Below are positions 35,209 through 44,574 of a stretch of DNA of 64,000 bases, one piece after another. Where the stretch lies: contig CAMLRS010000010.1 of the NCBI GenBank assembly GCA_946482515.1, positions 1 through 64,000 of the forward strand, written 5' to 3'. Under the pieces are notes generated by a model, which searched no databases, was not told where the DNA came from, and was given only the letters and a program-made list of their open reading frames with translations. Origin of the DNA: an uncultured Flavobacteriales bacterium (lineage in GTDB: Bacteria > Bacteroidota > Bacteroidia > Flavobacteriales > Crocinitomicaceae). The first letter of the stretch is position 1, and the number at the start of each line of letters is the position of its first letter. The position numbers were made by a program, and so were the translations under genes.

Positions 35209-35362
35209 ATTTTCGACGGATTTCGTTAAATATTCATTAAGAACGTGTGAATATTCGATGAAAAATAGATTTTGAAAATCTTTTTAAGAGGTTAACAACT
35301 GTGATCGATACTTTGGGCCGAGTAAAATACTTCTGATTTGGAAGTATTTAAAAACACCTGTT

Positions 35363-36022
35363 ATGCTCGCTACACTACTACGTGGATCCTCCTCGGTTAT
35401 CCTCCTGTTTTTCACTTTTTCGCTCTCCGCGCAAACCGTTCTCGACTCACCCAAGCTTAATCGTGCCGTGTTAAGGTATTTCGATACCGAACGCATGCAG
35501 GCACTGCTTGCCGATTCCAATCGCGCGGCAAAAGTGATGTATTATTTCACCCAATCATTTCAAGTGGCCCAGATCGATTGCGCCAATTGCCCGATCGATT
35601 ACGAAACTTTCTTCAACAACGACGTATTCAACGTGTATCAGTACGAAAGCCAGCGCCTGCCGTCGGCTCCCGTTACACTGAACTACCGCGATAAGTATGT
35701 TATAACGCTGGCACCGGCAGATGAAGTAACCGCTCACATTGGCGGGATCACGGTCTTCGAGCTCATCAGAGGAATTCCCTTCCGACCACTGCCGGTTTGG
35801 GTTTCAACGGGTAATGACGATGTCGATTTCCAGCAGTATAAAACCTCCCTTCTTGCCTGGAAGAACGATTTCCCTCAGGAATACAAGGAATTGCGAAAAT
35901 CGCCGGGCCTGTTGAAGATCCGCTACATCCAGTTCCATGAAATGACTCCCGAACAGCGCACTGCTATTCTTTCACAATCAAATGCTTACCTCATTGTTGA
36001 TGACGAAGTACTCTCCTATTAA
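35363..36022 (+). CDS. Secreted protein of unknown function
   Basis: 219 residues. A signal peptide is seen (VILLFFTFSLSAQ). No family recognised. Two cysteines form CANC (about 73-76), and the remainder alternates acidic helices and strands (YRDKYVITLAPADEV, ITVFELIRGIPFRPLPVWVS). There is no lipobox or T9SS domain, so a periplasmic location is most likely. It lies 25 bases before a T9SS cargo gene and may share its transcript. Confidence 0.6.
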   Translation: MLATLLRGSSSVILLFFTFSLSAQTVLDSPKLNRAVLRYFDTERMQALLADSNRAAKVMYYFTQSFQVAQIDCANCPIDYETFFNNDVFNVYQYESQRLPSAPVTLNYRDKYVITLAPADEVTAHIGGITVFELIRGIPFRPLPVWVSTGNDDVDFQQYKTSLLAWKNDFPQEYKELRKSPGLLKIRYIQFHEMTPEQRTAILSQSNAYLIVDDEVLSY

Positions 36023-36047
36023 GCACTTCACATTATAAAACCCTCTT

Positions 36048-37355
36048 ATGAAAAAATACTACTCCTCCAGGCACTATGTGCTGCTCTCAGGCTTTTTGCT
36101 GCTTTCTTCTTCTTTCCTCGCCCAATGTGTACCGGCACCCGTTCCGAATAACGCCTGCTATCAATTCGTCATCAGCGACGACGACTTTTGCTGTGACTGG
36201 GCATGGGATGGCATGTGCCAGGACGCCTACGATGACTGTATCAGCGGCGGCGGTGGCGGTGGCGATCCGACAACCGGTGATTGCGAAGGCGCTATTCCGA
36301 TCTGTACGAATGACCTCGCGTTTTCCATCGACCCGAACGGTTACGGGACGTTCGATGAGCTATGTATAGGATGTACATCCAATCCGTTAACCAATCCGGC
36401 CAGCGCGAACGATGGCTGTCTGCAAAACGGCGAGCTCAACAGTACGTGGTTTTCACTAGCGGTTGTTGGCGGTGGAACCTTGCAATTCAGTTTTGGCTCA
36501 GCCGGACCGGGAACCAACTGCTACGACTGGATCATGTGGCCGTACAATGCTAGTGCCTGTACCAATATCGATGCAGGAACTCATGCTCCGATCCGCTGCA
36601 ACTGGAATTCTCCGTGTGAATCCTTTACCGGCCTGGGAACACCTCCGCCGGCAGGAGGCGATCCGGGCAATTTCGAGCCTACGTTGAACGTAGTGGCGGG
36701 CCAGCAATTCCTGATCTGTCTTTCCAACTGGAGTAATGCAGTTACCTCCCTTCCGCTCAACTTCTACGGAACGGCGAATATCCTGTGTGTTCCGTTGTCA
36801 GTGGAATTCGATTCATTTACCGCAGAATCCGAGCGTGGCTTTAACCTGCTGCGATGGACAACTTCCTCCGAAGTGAATTGCGATTATTTCGAAGTACAGC
36901 GCAGCAAAAACGGCAGCGAATTTGAAAAAATTGCCGTGATCGACGGACACGGAACGACGCTCGAGTCTTCTGCATACAAATATGAAGACTACGCTTATTA
37001 TGACGAAATGACGTACTACCGCCTGAAACAGGTAGATTTCAACGGAGAAGCTCATTATTCGTCGATTCTTGTTGTAGCTCAGGAAGTTCCGGAGAAATTT
37101 GAAATTGTTAAAGTTTATCCAAACCCTGCTGAAGATCAGTTAAATGTGCATTTTTACTTACCGCAATCCGCTAAAACAACCATGGTTGTAAGCGGAATGA
37201 ACGGAAGGGAATTGTTCCGGGAAACCAGGTACTACGGCAAGGGAGGAAACATTGTGCAGCTCTCTGTACAGGATTACCAGCCCGGGTTGTACATGGTAAC
37301 CATCTGGGACGAAGAAACTCACAACCGGGATGTGGTTAATGTGAGTGTCCGCTAA
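36048..37355 (+). CDS. T9SS cargo protein with Cys-rich N-terminal motif
   Basis: 435 residues. Signal peptide (LLSGFLLLSSSFLAQ), then a compact Cys-rich stretch including DFCCDWAWDGMCQDAYDDC, a Gly run, a carbohydrate-binding-like beta domain (about 75-250, CEGAIPICTNDLAFSI to LCVPLSVEF), then a fibronectin-like segment (NLLRWTTSSEVNCDYFEVQRS) common before T9SS domains, and a type A sorting domain (VYPNPAEDQLNVHFYL to VVNVSVR). The Cys motif resembles ones in adhesive or calcium-binding surface proteins. A surface adhesin-like role is inferred only. Confidence 0.8.
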   Translation: MKKYYSSRHYVLLSGFLLLSSSFLAQCVPAPVPNNACYQFVISDDDFCCDWAWDGMCQDAYDDCISGGGGGGDPTTGDCEGAIPICTNDLAFSIDPNGYGTFDELCIGCTSNPLTNPASANDGCLQNGELNSTWFSLAVVGGGTLQFSFGSAGPGTNCYDWIMWPYNASACTNIDAGTHAPIRCNWNSPCESFTGLGTPPPAGGDPGNFEPTLNVVAGQQFLICLSNWSNAVTSLPLNFYGTANILCVPLSVEFDSFTAESERGFNLLRWTTSSEVNCDYFEVQRSKNGSEFEKIAVIDGHGTTLESSAYKYEDYAYYDEMTYYRLKQVDFNGEAHYSSILVVAQEVPEKFEIVKVYPNPAEDQLNVHFYLPQSAKTTMVVSGMNGRELFRETRYYGKGGNIVQLSVQDYQPGLYMVTIWDEETHNRDVVNVSVR

Positions 37356-37373
37356 TCGGACTGGTAGTTCATG

Positions 37374-37407
37374 AATCCCGCTTATCTTCAGGTAGGCGGG
37401 ATTTTTG
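37374..37407 (+). terminator. Rho-independent terminator after the Cys-rich T9SS gene
   Basis: AATCCCGC (37374-37381) pairs with GCGGGATT (37396-37403), extended by weaker pairs around loop TTCA, then TTTTG. Confidence 0.8.
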
Positions 37408-37414
37408 TTTTCAC

Positions 37415-37608
37415 TTCACCACAAAGGAGCAAAGATTCATTGCTTTACTGTGTTTGTTAAGAGAGCAAAGATGACAATCGTACAGGCAAGAATCAAACTA
37501 CAATAGATAAATCCTACAGCTTTGTACTCAGTCAACAGACTAACAGCAAAATACCTTTGCTACCTTAAGCAGTATGGCTGAAAATTCCCTTTGCTCCTTT
37601 GTGGTGAA
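37415..37608. repeat. 20-bp inverted repeats flanking the serS upstream region
   Basis: The sequence at 37415-37434 is the exact reverse complement of 37589-37608 (core TTTGCTCCTTTGTGGTG). A third copy of 18 bases, same orientation as the second, sits before mreC at 45449-45466. The interval between the arms (about 154 bases) has no gene. Confidence 0.7.
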
Positions 37609-37617
37609 AGAAATCCT

Positions 37618-37625
37618 TAACTTTG
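37618..37625 (+). promoter_or_regulatory. -7 box TAACTTTG of serS
   Basis: Exact TAnnTTTG match, 16 bases after the TTTG of the repeat at 37589-37608; the mreC promoter has the same repeat-to-box spacing. Confidence 0.6.
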
Positions 37626-37646
37626 CCCTCAAAAACACGAGAAAAG

Positions 37647-38918
37647 ATGTTGGAAATAGCACGCATCAGAACAGACAAAGACGCCATCATTAACGGCTTG
37701 AACAAGCGGCATTTCGATGCCCGCCCGATCATAGACGAAATCCTGGAAAAGGATGAGCTCTGGAAAAAGAGCAAGATTTCGATGGAAAATGCGTCGGCGG
37801 AGATGAACAGCTATGCCAAAGAAATCGGCACCCTGATGAAGGAAGGGAAAAAAGACGAAGTGGAAACGGTGAAGGCAAAAGTGGCCGATCTGAAATCCAC
37901 TGAAACTTCCCTGAAAGAGACGGTGCAGGAACTCGAAAAGAGCATTCAGCAGTTGTTGTACCAGTTGCCGAATGTACCGAACGAGCTCGTGAAAGCAGGA
38001 AAGAATGAGCTCGATAACGAAACTGTTGAGGAATTCGGCACTACGCCGCAATTGCATGCAGATGCTGTTCCGCATTGGGAGCTGACCAAGCGCTACAACC
38101 TCATTGATTTCGAGCTGGGAGTAAAAATTACCGGCGCCGGTTTCCCGGTTTACAGGGGGAAAGGAGCAAAGCTCCAGCGTGCGTTGATCCAGTTCTTCCT
38201 CGACGAAGCGGAGAAAGCAGGTTACGAAGAATTCATTCCGCCGCATGTGGTGAACGAAGCCAGTGCTTATGGAACCGGTCAGCTGCCGGATAAAGAAGGA
38301 CAGATGTACCATATGGAAGTCGATGATCTGTATATGATCCCGACAGCAGAAGTACCGCTCACGAATATTTACCGCGATGTGCTCCTGCCGGATGAGCAGT
38401 TTTCCATCAAAATGACCGGTTACACACCTTGTTTCCGTCGTGAAGCGGGCAGCTATGGTGCCCACGTGCGTGGATTGAACCGTTTGCACCAGTTCGACAA
38501 GGTAGAGATCGTTCGCATCGAGCACCCGGATAATACCGAGAAAGCGCTTGGCGAGATGATAAATCACGTAAAAGGCCTGTTGGAAAAGCTGGGCTTGCAG
38601 TACCGTATCCTGCGTCTGTGTGGCGGCGATACCGGTTTTGCTTCTGCAATGACGTATGATTTCGAAGTGTATTCCGCAGCCCAGGAAAAATGGCTGGAAG
38701 TGAGCTCTTGTTCCCGTTTCGATACTTTCCAGGCAAACCGTCTGAAGCTGCGTTTTAAAACCGCAGATAAGAAAACCCAGCTGGCGCATACGCTCAACGG
38801 AAGTGCCTTGGCATTGCCGCGTATTATGGCCGCGCTGATGGAAAATTACCAGACACCCAACGGAATCATGATCCCGGATGTGTTGCACCGATACACGGGT
38901 TTCACGAAGATTGACTGA
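37647..38918 (+). CDS. serS: Seryl-tRNA synthetase
   Basis: 423 residues from ATG 37647. Charges tRNA-Ser, and tRNA-Sec where present, with serine. The N-terminal coiled-coil arm (about 25-110, helices such as MENASAEMNSYAKEIGTLMKEG) binds the long variable arm of the tRNA. The class II catalytic core follows: motif 2 FRREAGSYG with CFRREAG, and motif 3 GSALALPRIMAALMENYQ. TTG at 37623 lies in the -7 box and was not used. Followed by a strong terminator. Confidence 0.97.
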   Translation: MLEIARIRTDKDAIINGLNKRHFDARPIIDEILEKDELWKKSKISMENASAEMNSYAKEIGTLMKEGKKDEVETVKAKVADLKSTETSLKETVQELEKSIQQLLYQLPNVPNELVKAGKNELDNETVEEFGTTPQLHADAVPHWELTKRYNLIDFELGVKITGAGFPVYRGKGAKLQRALIQFFLDEAEKAGYEEFIPPHVVNEASAYGTGQLPDKEGQMYHMEVDDLYMIPTAEVPLTNIYRDVLLPDEQFSIKMTGYTPCFRREAGSYGAHVRGLNRLHQFDKVEIVRIEHPDNTEKALGEMINHVKGLLEKLGLQYRILRLCGGDTGFASAMTYDFEVYSAAQEKWLEVSSCSRFDTFQANRLKLRFKTADKKTQLAHTLNGSALALPRIMAALMENYQTPNGIMIPDVLHRYTGFTKID

Positions 38919-38942
38919 TTACCGATTTTAATAGAAAAACCG

Positions 38943-38972
38943 AACGCCGTTCCCTTGTGAGCGGCGTTTTTT
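38943..38972 (+). terminator. Rho-independent terminator after serS
   Basis: Stem AACGCCGTTC / GAGCGGCGTT (one G-T pair), 6-base loop, then TTTT. Confidence 0.9.
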
Positions 38973-39031
38973 GTTTTGCAAAATGAAGCCCACACGTCCG
39001 CCGCGGCGGATTACGTTATCGCATTAATGTA

Positions 39032-39991
39032 TTATTCATCAAAATAGAGGAAATAAAACGCCTCTACATTGTCGAGGTAAGCGCCATCGAAACCGACATT
39101 GAGCAAATGTTGCGTATAAGAATCGTCGTTGCCGTAAATGATTTCCTGCCATTCCTTTTTCCAGAACTTCACCCAGATTTCGTCCGCGTAACCGTCGTAC
39201 TCTTTCTTCAGCCAGCGCGGTTTGTGCAGCTTCCAGTCATTGTTCCAATAGTAGCGGTATTTTTCCGCCGCACCGATGTTCATATAGGAAATCACCATGC
39301 GCGTTCCGCCGTTGGCTTTGGTTTTCAGCGAAGCCACTTCCGTTGCTGTAAGCCAGTCTTCGCCGTAAAACGCATCGATGATGACCAGATCGAAATTCGT
39401 CTGACGGATCGCTTCCAGGTAGCTTTCCTTATCCGCAAATCCGCTGGTGCTGATGAGGTACAGGTAATTCTGTGCATCCGAAAGCTGAAGGATGTTATTG
39501 TTGTTTTCCTGGTGAACGGTCGCCGGGATCTGCGTGTAATCGTAATTGGTCGAGCTGCGCGGAAACGCCCGGAAACCCGCATCGGTATTGTATTGAAACG
39601 ATTGCGCGATATCGGCATCATTGCTCACGTAATCGGCTACAAAAACCGGGATGCGCTCGCGGGCCTGCAGCAAAATATCGAGCCGGTACTGATCGGTTTC
39701 GAAACCGCCGTTGTAAAACAATTCTTCCACGCCGATGCCGTCGATCGCGTTGAGCAGGCGCTCGTTGAATTCTTCGGCATTATCCAGGTCGTTGTAGAGC
39801 AATTCCACGCCGTTTTGCGGAATAATGGCAAAATCGGGATCCTGGTTTTTGGCAAAATCGCTGATGCTGATAATGAACTCCTGCATTTTATGCCCGGCGC
39901 GATTGGAACGCCGTTCTTTGGAACAGGCTGTGAGCAGCAGGAGCAGGATGAGCGGGAATAGGGCAGAGCGTTGCATAAAGTGTTTTCCCAC
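39032..39991 (-). CDS. Lipoprotein with GH114 (endo-alpha-1,4-polygalactosaminidase-like) domain
   Basis: 319 residues. A lipobox LLLTAC (Cys23) marks an outer-membrane or periplasmic lipoprotein. The C-terminal half matches GH114/TM1410-type hydrolases: RMVISYMNIGAAEKYRYYW, WVKFWKKEWQEIIYG and the acidic motif VGFDGAYLDNVEAFYF. GH114 enzymes cut galactosamine-containing polysaccharides, and the domain occurs in PelA of the Pel exopolysaccharide system. The gene starts 9 bases after a GT4 glycosyltransferase on the same strand. A second in-frame ATG at 39976 is an equally good start. Confidence 0.8.
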   Translation of the reverse strand: MGKHFMQRSALFPLILLLLLTACSKERRSNRAGHKMQEFIISISDFAKNQDPDFAIIPQNGVELLYNDLDNAEEFNERLLNAIDGIGVEELFYNGGFETDQYRLDILLQARERIPVFVADYVSNDADIAQSFQYNTDAGFRAFPRSSTNYDYTQIPATVHQENNNNILQLSDAQNYLYLISTSGFADKESYLEAIRQTNFDLVIIDAFYGEDWLTATEVASLKTKANGGTRMVISYMNIGAAEKYRYYWNNDWKLHKPRWLKKEYDGYADEIWVKFWKKEWQEIIYGNDDSYTQHLLNVGFDGAYLDNVEAFYFLYFDE

Positions 39992-40000
39992 AGAACGCTG

Positions 40001-41143
40001 TTACGATCCCATTTGTTTCGTTTCCCTGAAAATTCTCTCGATAGCTTCCCAGCAAACGGCCGCGGTATGGTCCCAGGAGAACAGGTTTCCGCGCTCGAGC
40101 GATTTTTCGGCCAACTTCTGGTATAAAGCCGGATCGGTCGCCAGTTTTTCCATTGCCTGCTGAATTTCCGCTACATCAAACGGATTGCAGTAAATGGCCG
40201 CGTCGCCGGCAACTTCGGGCAGACTGGTCTTATTGCCGCTGATGATCGGAATGCCGCACTTCATGGCTTCGGCCAGTGGAATGCCAAATCCTTCGAAATA
40301 AGGAACAAACACCAGGCTGTGTGCCGAGCCCATCAGTTTGGTCAGCACTTCCAGTGAAACGTGACCGGTGAAATGAATGCGTTGCCGAACGGTTTCGTCC
40401 AGTTCAGGAAGGTTCAGCTGCTTGTTTTTCCAAAGCGCTTCGCCGGCGATCAATAAATCGATCTCGTCATTTCCGGCGGCAAAACGACTGAAAGCTTCCA
40501 GCAAACGACCCACATTCTTGCGCGGATGCAACGAGCCGACGAAAATAAAATACGGTTTCCCGTTGGCGTATTGCTTCCGGGTAGCGGCGATCGTATCGTC
40601 ATCGAGCGGAACAAAAGCTTCCGCAGCGCCGTTCCAGCCCACGCTCACGCGCTGTTCGGGAATGCCATAAGTGGAGCAGATATCCTGTTTCGAATAATGG
40701 GAAACGGTGACAATGTGAGCCGCTTTCTTCGCAAATTTCGGGAAGAAGCGTTTGAGATACAAGCGCGGTTGTGTGGGAATATCCTGCGGGTAATGCTCGA
40801 AATTCAGATCGTGGATCACGGCGATTTGCGGAACATCCGAACCGAGCGAAAGGTAGCCATCAGGCGAAAAGAACACATCGGCACGGTGGCGCTTCAGGGC
40901 TTTTTTCACCGACCATTCGAACCAGGCATAAAACAAAACCGGGTGACGGGCCTGCGGCGACAATACGATGGGCGTTACATTCGGACCGAACACAAAACGC
41001 TGATCGTAAGGACGGTCGAAGAAAAACAGAAATTCGTGTTCCGGATGTTGTTCCACGAGCCGTTTGGTCACTTCGTAAGTGTACCAGCCGAAGCCTTCCA
41101 TTCGGGAAGTAAGCAGGAACCGGGTGTTGATCGCAATCCGCAT
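40001..41143 (-). CDS. Family 4 glycosyltransferase
   Basis: 380 residues. Two Rossmann domains in the GT-B fold; a retaining sugar transferase. Seen: RIAINTRFLLTSRMEGFGWYTYEV at the N-terminus (motif GFGWYTYE), AHIVTVSHYSKQDI, the donor-site segment YFIFVGSLHPRKNVGRLLEAF, and the E-x7-E motif EGFGIPLAE with FVPYFEGFG before it. The acceptor and sugar are unknown, but the downstream GH114 lipoprotein and the flanking flippase and galE genes point to surface polysaccharide. An exact -7 box ends 4 bases before the ATG. Confidence 0.92.
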   Translation of the reverse strand: MRIAINTRFLLTSRMEGFGWYTYEVTKRLVEQHPEHEFLFFFDRPYDQRFVFGPNVTPIVLSPQARHPVLFYAWFEWSVKKALKRHRADVFFSPDGYLSLGSDVPQIAVIHDLNFEHYPQDIPTQPRLYLKRFFPKFAKKAAHIVTVSHYSKQDICSTYGIPEQRVSVGWNGAAEAFVPLDDDTIAATRKQYANGKPYFIFVGSLHPRKNVGRLLEAFSRFAAGNDEIDLLIAGEALWKNKQLNLPELDETVRQRIHFTGHVSLEVLTKLMGSAHSLVFVPYFEGFGIPLAEAMKCGIPIISGNKTSLPEVAGDAAIYCNPFDVAEIQQAMEKLATDPALYQKLAEKSLERGNLFSWDHTAAVCWEAIERIFRETKQMGS

Positions 41144-41147
41144 GTTT

Positions 41148-41155
41148 CAAAAGTA
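41148..41155 (-). promoter_or_regulatory. -7 box TACTTTTG, 4 bases before the GT4 ATG
   Basis: Exact TAnnTTTG on the minus strand, spacer AAAC, then ATG. Predicts a leaderless mRNA. Confidence 0.6.
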
Positions 41156-41164
41156 CGGATTCGA

Positions 41165-41245
41165 TTTTAGGACGTCAAGATATTAAGACATCAGGATTTC
41201 AAGACATCAGGATTGGATGACTGAATACTGACCGACCGGAAACTA
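41165..41245. repeat. Degenerate intergenic repeat (AAGACATCAGGATT type)
   Basis: Tandem degenerate units such as AAGATATTAAGACATCAGG and TTTCAAGACATCAGGATT. Same family as 14063-14215 and 33517-33600, here between divergent GT4 and FkbM genes. Confidence 0.65.
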
Positions 41246-41300
41246 TTAAAAGGCCTGAGTTATTCCAACTTTTCCTAAATTCGCGGCATCTTTGTAAAAG

Positions 41301-42029
41301 ATGAAGAACCAGATCAAATATATACTTCAAAAAACACTGGGTTTACAAACCTATCTGTATGTGTTCGCGCTGTATAAGATCCGCACGCTTCGTTCCGATA
41401 AAAAGGAAAACGACTTCTTCACTTTTCTTTCCTTGCTCAAAGACGGCAAAGGCGATGTACTGGATATCGGGGCCAACCTGGGTATCATGACGGTGCATCT
41501 GGCGCATCACCTGCCGAATTCCACCATCCATGCTTTCGAGCCCATGCCGGCCAACGCCAGTATCCTGAAACGCATCATTGCCAAGTTCGGTCTGAAAAAG
41601 GCGAAAATCCACGAAGTGGCGCTCGGCGATCATTCCGGAAGGGTGAAAATGGTATTGCCGATGAACGGTTCAACGGTTATGCAGGGCCTCAGCCACGTAA
41701 AGCATGAATCCATTACCGAATGGAACGAAGGTAAAGAAGTGGAAGTTCCGCTCGATATGCTCGACAACGTATTGAACGGCCAGGTGATCCAGGGAATCAA
41801 GATCGACGTAGAGAATTTCGAATACTTTGCACTGAAAGGGGGAGAACGGATCCTCACGACCCACCATCCGATCATTTACGCGGAGCTGTGGGACAATGAA
41901 AACCGTCAGCAGTGCTTCAAATTGCTTGAAGGATTCAATTATTCCATTTTTGTGGCAGGTAAGCACGGCTTGGAGCGTTTTCGCCCGACCCACCACCGGA
42001 CTCAGAATTTCATTTTCGTAGCGGAGTAA
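41301..42029 (+). CDS. FkbM family methyltransferase
   Basis: 242 residues. SAM-dependent O-methyltransferase fold: VLDIGANLGIMTVHLAHHLP (about 52-71), HAFEPMPANASILKR, and IKIDVENFEYFALKGGE, the FkbM signature. Such enzymes often methylate sugars of glycans or natural products. Its place between a GT4 gene and a flippase suggests sugar methylation of a surface polysaccharide. A CATCTTTG box (one mismatch) ends 6 bases before the ATG. The flippase follows after 8 bases. Confidence 0.9.
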   Translation: MKNQIKYILQKTLGLQTYLYVFALYKIRTLRSDKKENDFFTFLSLLKDGKGDVLDIGANLGIMTVHLAHHLPNSTIHAFEPMPANASILKRIIAKFGLKKAKIHEVALGDHSGRVKMVLPMNGSTVMQGLSHVKHESITEWNEGKEVEVPLDMLDNVLNGQVIQGIKIDVENFEYFALKGGERILTTHHPIIYAELWDNENRQQCFKLLEGFNYSIFVAGKHGLERFRPTHHRTQNFIFVAE

Positions 42030-42037
42030 CGAACCGG

Positions 42038-43501
42038 ATGCAGCAAGTATTTCTCAGAGGTCTCATCATTACGCTTGTTCTCAATTTATTGGTGAAACCA
42101 GCCACGATTTTCGGCGTCGATGTCGTGATGCAAAATAAGCTGGGCTCTGAAACCTACGGGATTTTCCACACCTTCCTTAATTTCACTTTCCTCTTCAGCA
42201 TGCTCCTCGATATGGGCATCACGAACTTCATGACACGGCTCATCGCGCAGCATCCGCATTTGATCCGGCATTACAGCAATCAGCTCTTTACCCTGCGAAG
42301 CGTGCTGGCGCTGGTGTATATCATTCTGACCACGGTATTGTATTTTGTGATCGATCTGCCGCTGCAATACTGGTGGGTGCTGGCTTTGCTGATCCTGCAC
42401 CAGGTGAACATCAATACCGTGAACTACGTTCGCGCTTACACCGGCGGCTTGCTGCGTTTCGGAATGGACGCTGTGTTGTCGGTGATGGAACGCTCCATTT
42501 ACTTTGTCCTGGGATTGCTGATGCTGTATACGACGCTGGTGCACCGACTCTCGCTGGAATGGTTCGTAGGCATTTTCGTCGGGGCGTCGTTCCTTTCGCT
42601 CATTTTTGCCTTCTTCGTCTACTTTTCCATCGTTGGCTTTCCACGCTGGAACTGGAACCACATATTCTTCCAGGCGATTTTCCGGAAATCCCTTCCTTTT
42701 GCGCTGCTGGTGATTCTGATGATGCTTTATTCCCGCCTCGATGCGGTGTTCCTGCAACAATTGCATGCAGATGGCGCCCGGCAGGTCGGTTATTACGTAC
42801 AAGGTTTCCGCCTGCTCGATGCCTGCTGGATGTTCGGGATCCTGTTCGGTGCGTTGCTGCTGCCGGTTTTCTCGCGATTATTGAAAGAAAAAAGCAGCGT
42901 TTCGGGTATTACGACCACCGCATTGAACATCCTGGTGAGCGCCGGCATCCTGATGATCGCCATGACATTCGGCATGATCAAGCCCTTGTTCGATGCTTTG
43001 TACAGCGATGCCACAGAAGTTTCCTACCAATCGTGGATTTTCCTGGCGCTGGCCTTCGTCCCGATGTGCTTCACCATCGTATTCGGTACCTTGCTCACGG
43101 CTAATGGCAGTCTGCGCCAATTGAACATCATTGCATTATCCGGCTTCCTGCTGACGGTGATCCTGAATTGCATTCTTGTACCGTTTTATGGCGCTTTGGG
43201 AACAGCCATCGCTACATTTACCACGCAGCTCACAGTGGGGATTCTGCAATGGTTCATCGTGCGCTATTCCATGAACATTCGACTGGCGCACCTGACCTGG
43301 ACCAAATTGTTTGTGCTGAGCATCATTATGGGCGCTTTGCTCTGCGGCAAGCTGTGGTTCGATTGGAGCATTCTGCTTTGGATACCGCTTGTGATGGGCG
43401 TCTGGACAGTGCTGATCTTCGGTCTTCGCATCATCGATTTCCGTTCGCTGATGAAGCTGGTAGCGAAAAACGAAAGCTCGCTGGAAGTGTTGGATAATTG
43501 A
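42038..43501 (+). CDS. Polysaccharide flippase (Wzx/MATE-like)
   Basis: 487 residues with about 14 hydrophobic segments. It begins FLRGLIITLVLNLLVKPATIFGVDVVMQNKLGSETYGIFHTFLNF, where VQN-like LG..YG is typical of the oligosaccharide flippase (RfbX/Wzx) family. Moves lipid-linked sugar units across the inner membrane. The FkbM gene ends 8 bases before it and galE follows, so these three form a unit. No polymerase (Wzy) gene is visible in the window. Confidence 0.85.
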   Translation: MQQVFLRGLIITLVLNLLVKPATIFGVDVVMQNKLGSETYGIFHTFLNFTFLFSMLLDMGITNFMTRLIAQHPHLIRHYSNQLFTLRSVLALVYIILTTVLYFVIDLPLQYWWVLALLILHQVNINTVNYVRAYTGGLLRFGMDAVLSVMERSIYFVLGLLMLYTTLVHRLSLEWFVGIFVGASFLSLIFAFFVYFSIVGFPRWNWNHIFFQAIFRKSLPFALLVILMMLYSRLDAVFLQQLHADGARQVGYYVQGFRLLDACWMFGILFGALLLPVFSRLLKEKSSVSGITTTALNILVSAGILMIAMTFGMIKPLFDALYSDATEVSYQSWIFLALAFVPMCFTIVFGTLLTANGSLRQLNIIALSGFLLTVILNCILVPFYGALGTAIATFTTQLTVGILQWFIVRYSMNIRLAHLTWTKLFVLSIIMGALLCGKLWFDWSILLWIPLVMGVWTVLIFGLRIIDFRSLMKLVAKNESSLEVLDN

Positions 43502-43545
43502 TTCCATGCACGCATTCCGTTTCTGTTTTTATCTTTAGGGTTTCA

Positions 43546-44574
43546 ATGTCAGGCAAGAAAAACATACTCGTTACCGGAGGGGCCGGTTACATTGGCTCTC
43601 ATACCGTTGTAGAGCTGATCGCCAAAGGCTACGAGCCGGTGATTCTCGATAATTTTTCCAATGCGCGGCCGGTGATCCTTTCCCGGATCGAAGCCATTAC
43701 CGGAACAGCCATTCCCTGCGAAGAAGGCGATTGTACCGATCCTGTTTTCCTGCGCAGCCTGTTTAAAAAATACACCTTCGCCGGTGTGATCCATTTTGCA
43801 GCTTTCAAAGCCGTGAACGAATCCGTGAAAGAACCGCTGGCGTATTACCACAACAACCTTTCGGGATTGATCTACCTGCTGGAAGTCATGCAGGAATTTG
43901 GCGTCGATCAGCTGGTTTTCTCTTCGTCGTGTACGGTTTACGGAACGCCAGTAGGCACACGAACGGTGGATGAATCCACACCGCTGGGCACACCGAATTC
44001 ACCTTACGGCTGGACCAAATGGATGTGCGAGCAGATTATCCGCGATACGGTTGTTGCCTCACTACAGCTCAAAGTGGTGCTCCTGCGTTACTTCAATCCG
44101 GTGGGCGCACACGAAAGTGGCCTGATCGGTGAGTGGCCGCAGGGAACGCCGAATAATATTCTGCCTTACATCACGCAGACAGCAGCCGGGAAGCTCGAGC
44201 AGCTTACCGTATTCGGCGACGATTACGATACGCCAGATGGCACCTGCATCCGCGATTTCATTCACGTAGCGGACCTCGCCGATGCGCACATCAAAGCATT
44301 GGAATACCTCGATACAAACAGCGAGCTGGCTGTATTTAACCTCGGAACCGGCAAAGGAACTTCGGTACTGGAGCTGATCCATGCGTTTGAACAAGTAAGC
44401 GGAAAACCACTGAGCTGGAAATTCGGCCCCCGAAGAGCCGGTGACGTGGTGGAGATCTGTGCTGATGTTGAGCGGGCGCGAACCATCCTGAAATGGGAAG
44501 CCAAACGCACCGTCGTTGATGCCGTAAAAGATTCCTGGAACTGGGAACAAAAAAGAATCGCGGATGGCTTGTAA
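43546..44574 (+). CDS. galE: UDP-glucose 4-epimerase GalE
   Basis: 342 residues from ATG 43546. Interconverts UDP-glucose and UDP-galactose (some members also the N-acetyl forms). NAD loop GGAGYIGS (about 11-18), the catalytic Ser/Thr region SSSCTVYG, and the YxxxK motif in SPYGWTKWMCEQ are present; LRYFNPVGAHESG and GDDYDTPDGTCIRDFIHV are GalE signatures. A TTG at 43498 was rejected because it lies in the flippase and before a near -7 box TATCTTTA (43530-43537). Its end overlaps the next gene by 11 bases. Confidence 0.94.
   Translation: MSGKKNILVTGGAGYIGSHTVVELIAKGYEPVILDNFSNARPVILSRIEAITGTAIPCEEGDCTDPVFLRSLFKKYTFAGVIHFAAFKAVNESVKEPLAYYHNNLSGLIYLLEVMQEFGVDQLVFSSSCTVYGTPVGTRTVDESTPLGTPNSPYGWTKWMCEQIIRDTVVASLQLKVVLLRYFNPVGAHESGLIGEWPQGTPNNILPYITQTAAGKLEQLTVFGDDYDTPDGTCIRDFIHVADLADAHIKALEYLDTNSELAVFNLGTGKGTSVLELIHAFEQVSGKPLSWKFGPRRAGDVVEICADVERARTILKWEAKRTVVDAVKDSWNWEQKRIADGL

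Noticed and set aside
37629..38888. 419-codon open frame on the minus strand opposite serS
   Set aside because: serS is certain from its motifs. The antisense frame has no conserved sequence, and its odd residue composition is that of a mirrored coding frame.
39107..39961. 284-codon frame opposite the GH114 gene
   Set aside because: The GH114 and lipobox motifs fix the minus strand as coding.
39032..41143. A complete Pel operon
   Set aside because: Only GH114 and GT4 parts resemble Pel; no PelC, D, E or G counterparts lie nearby.
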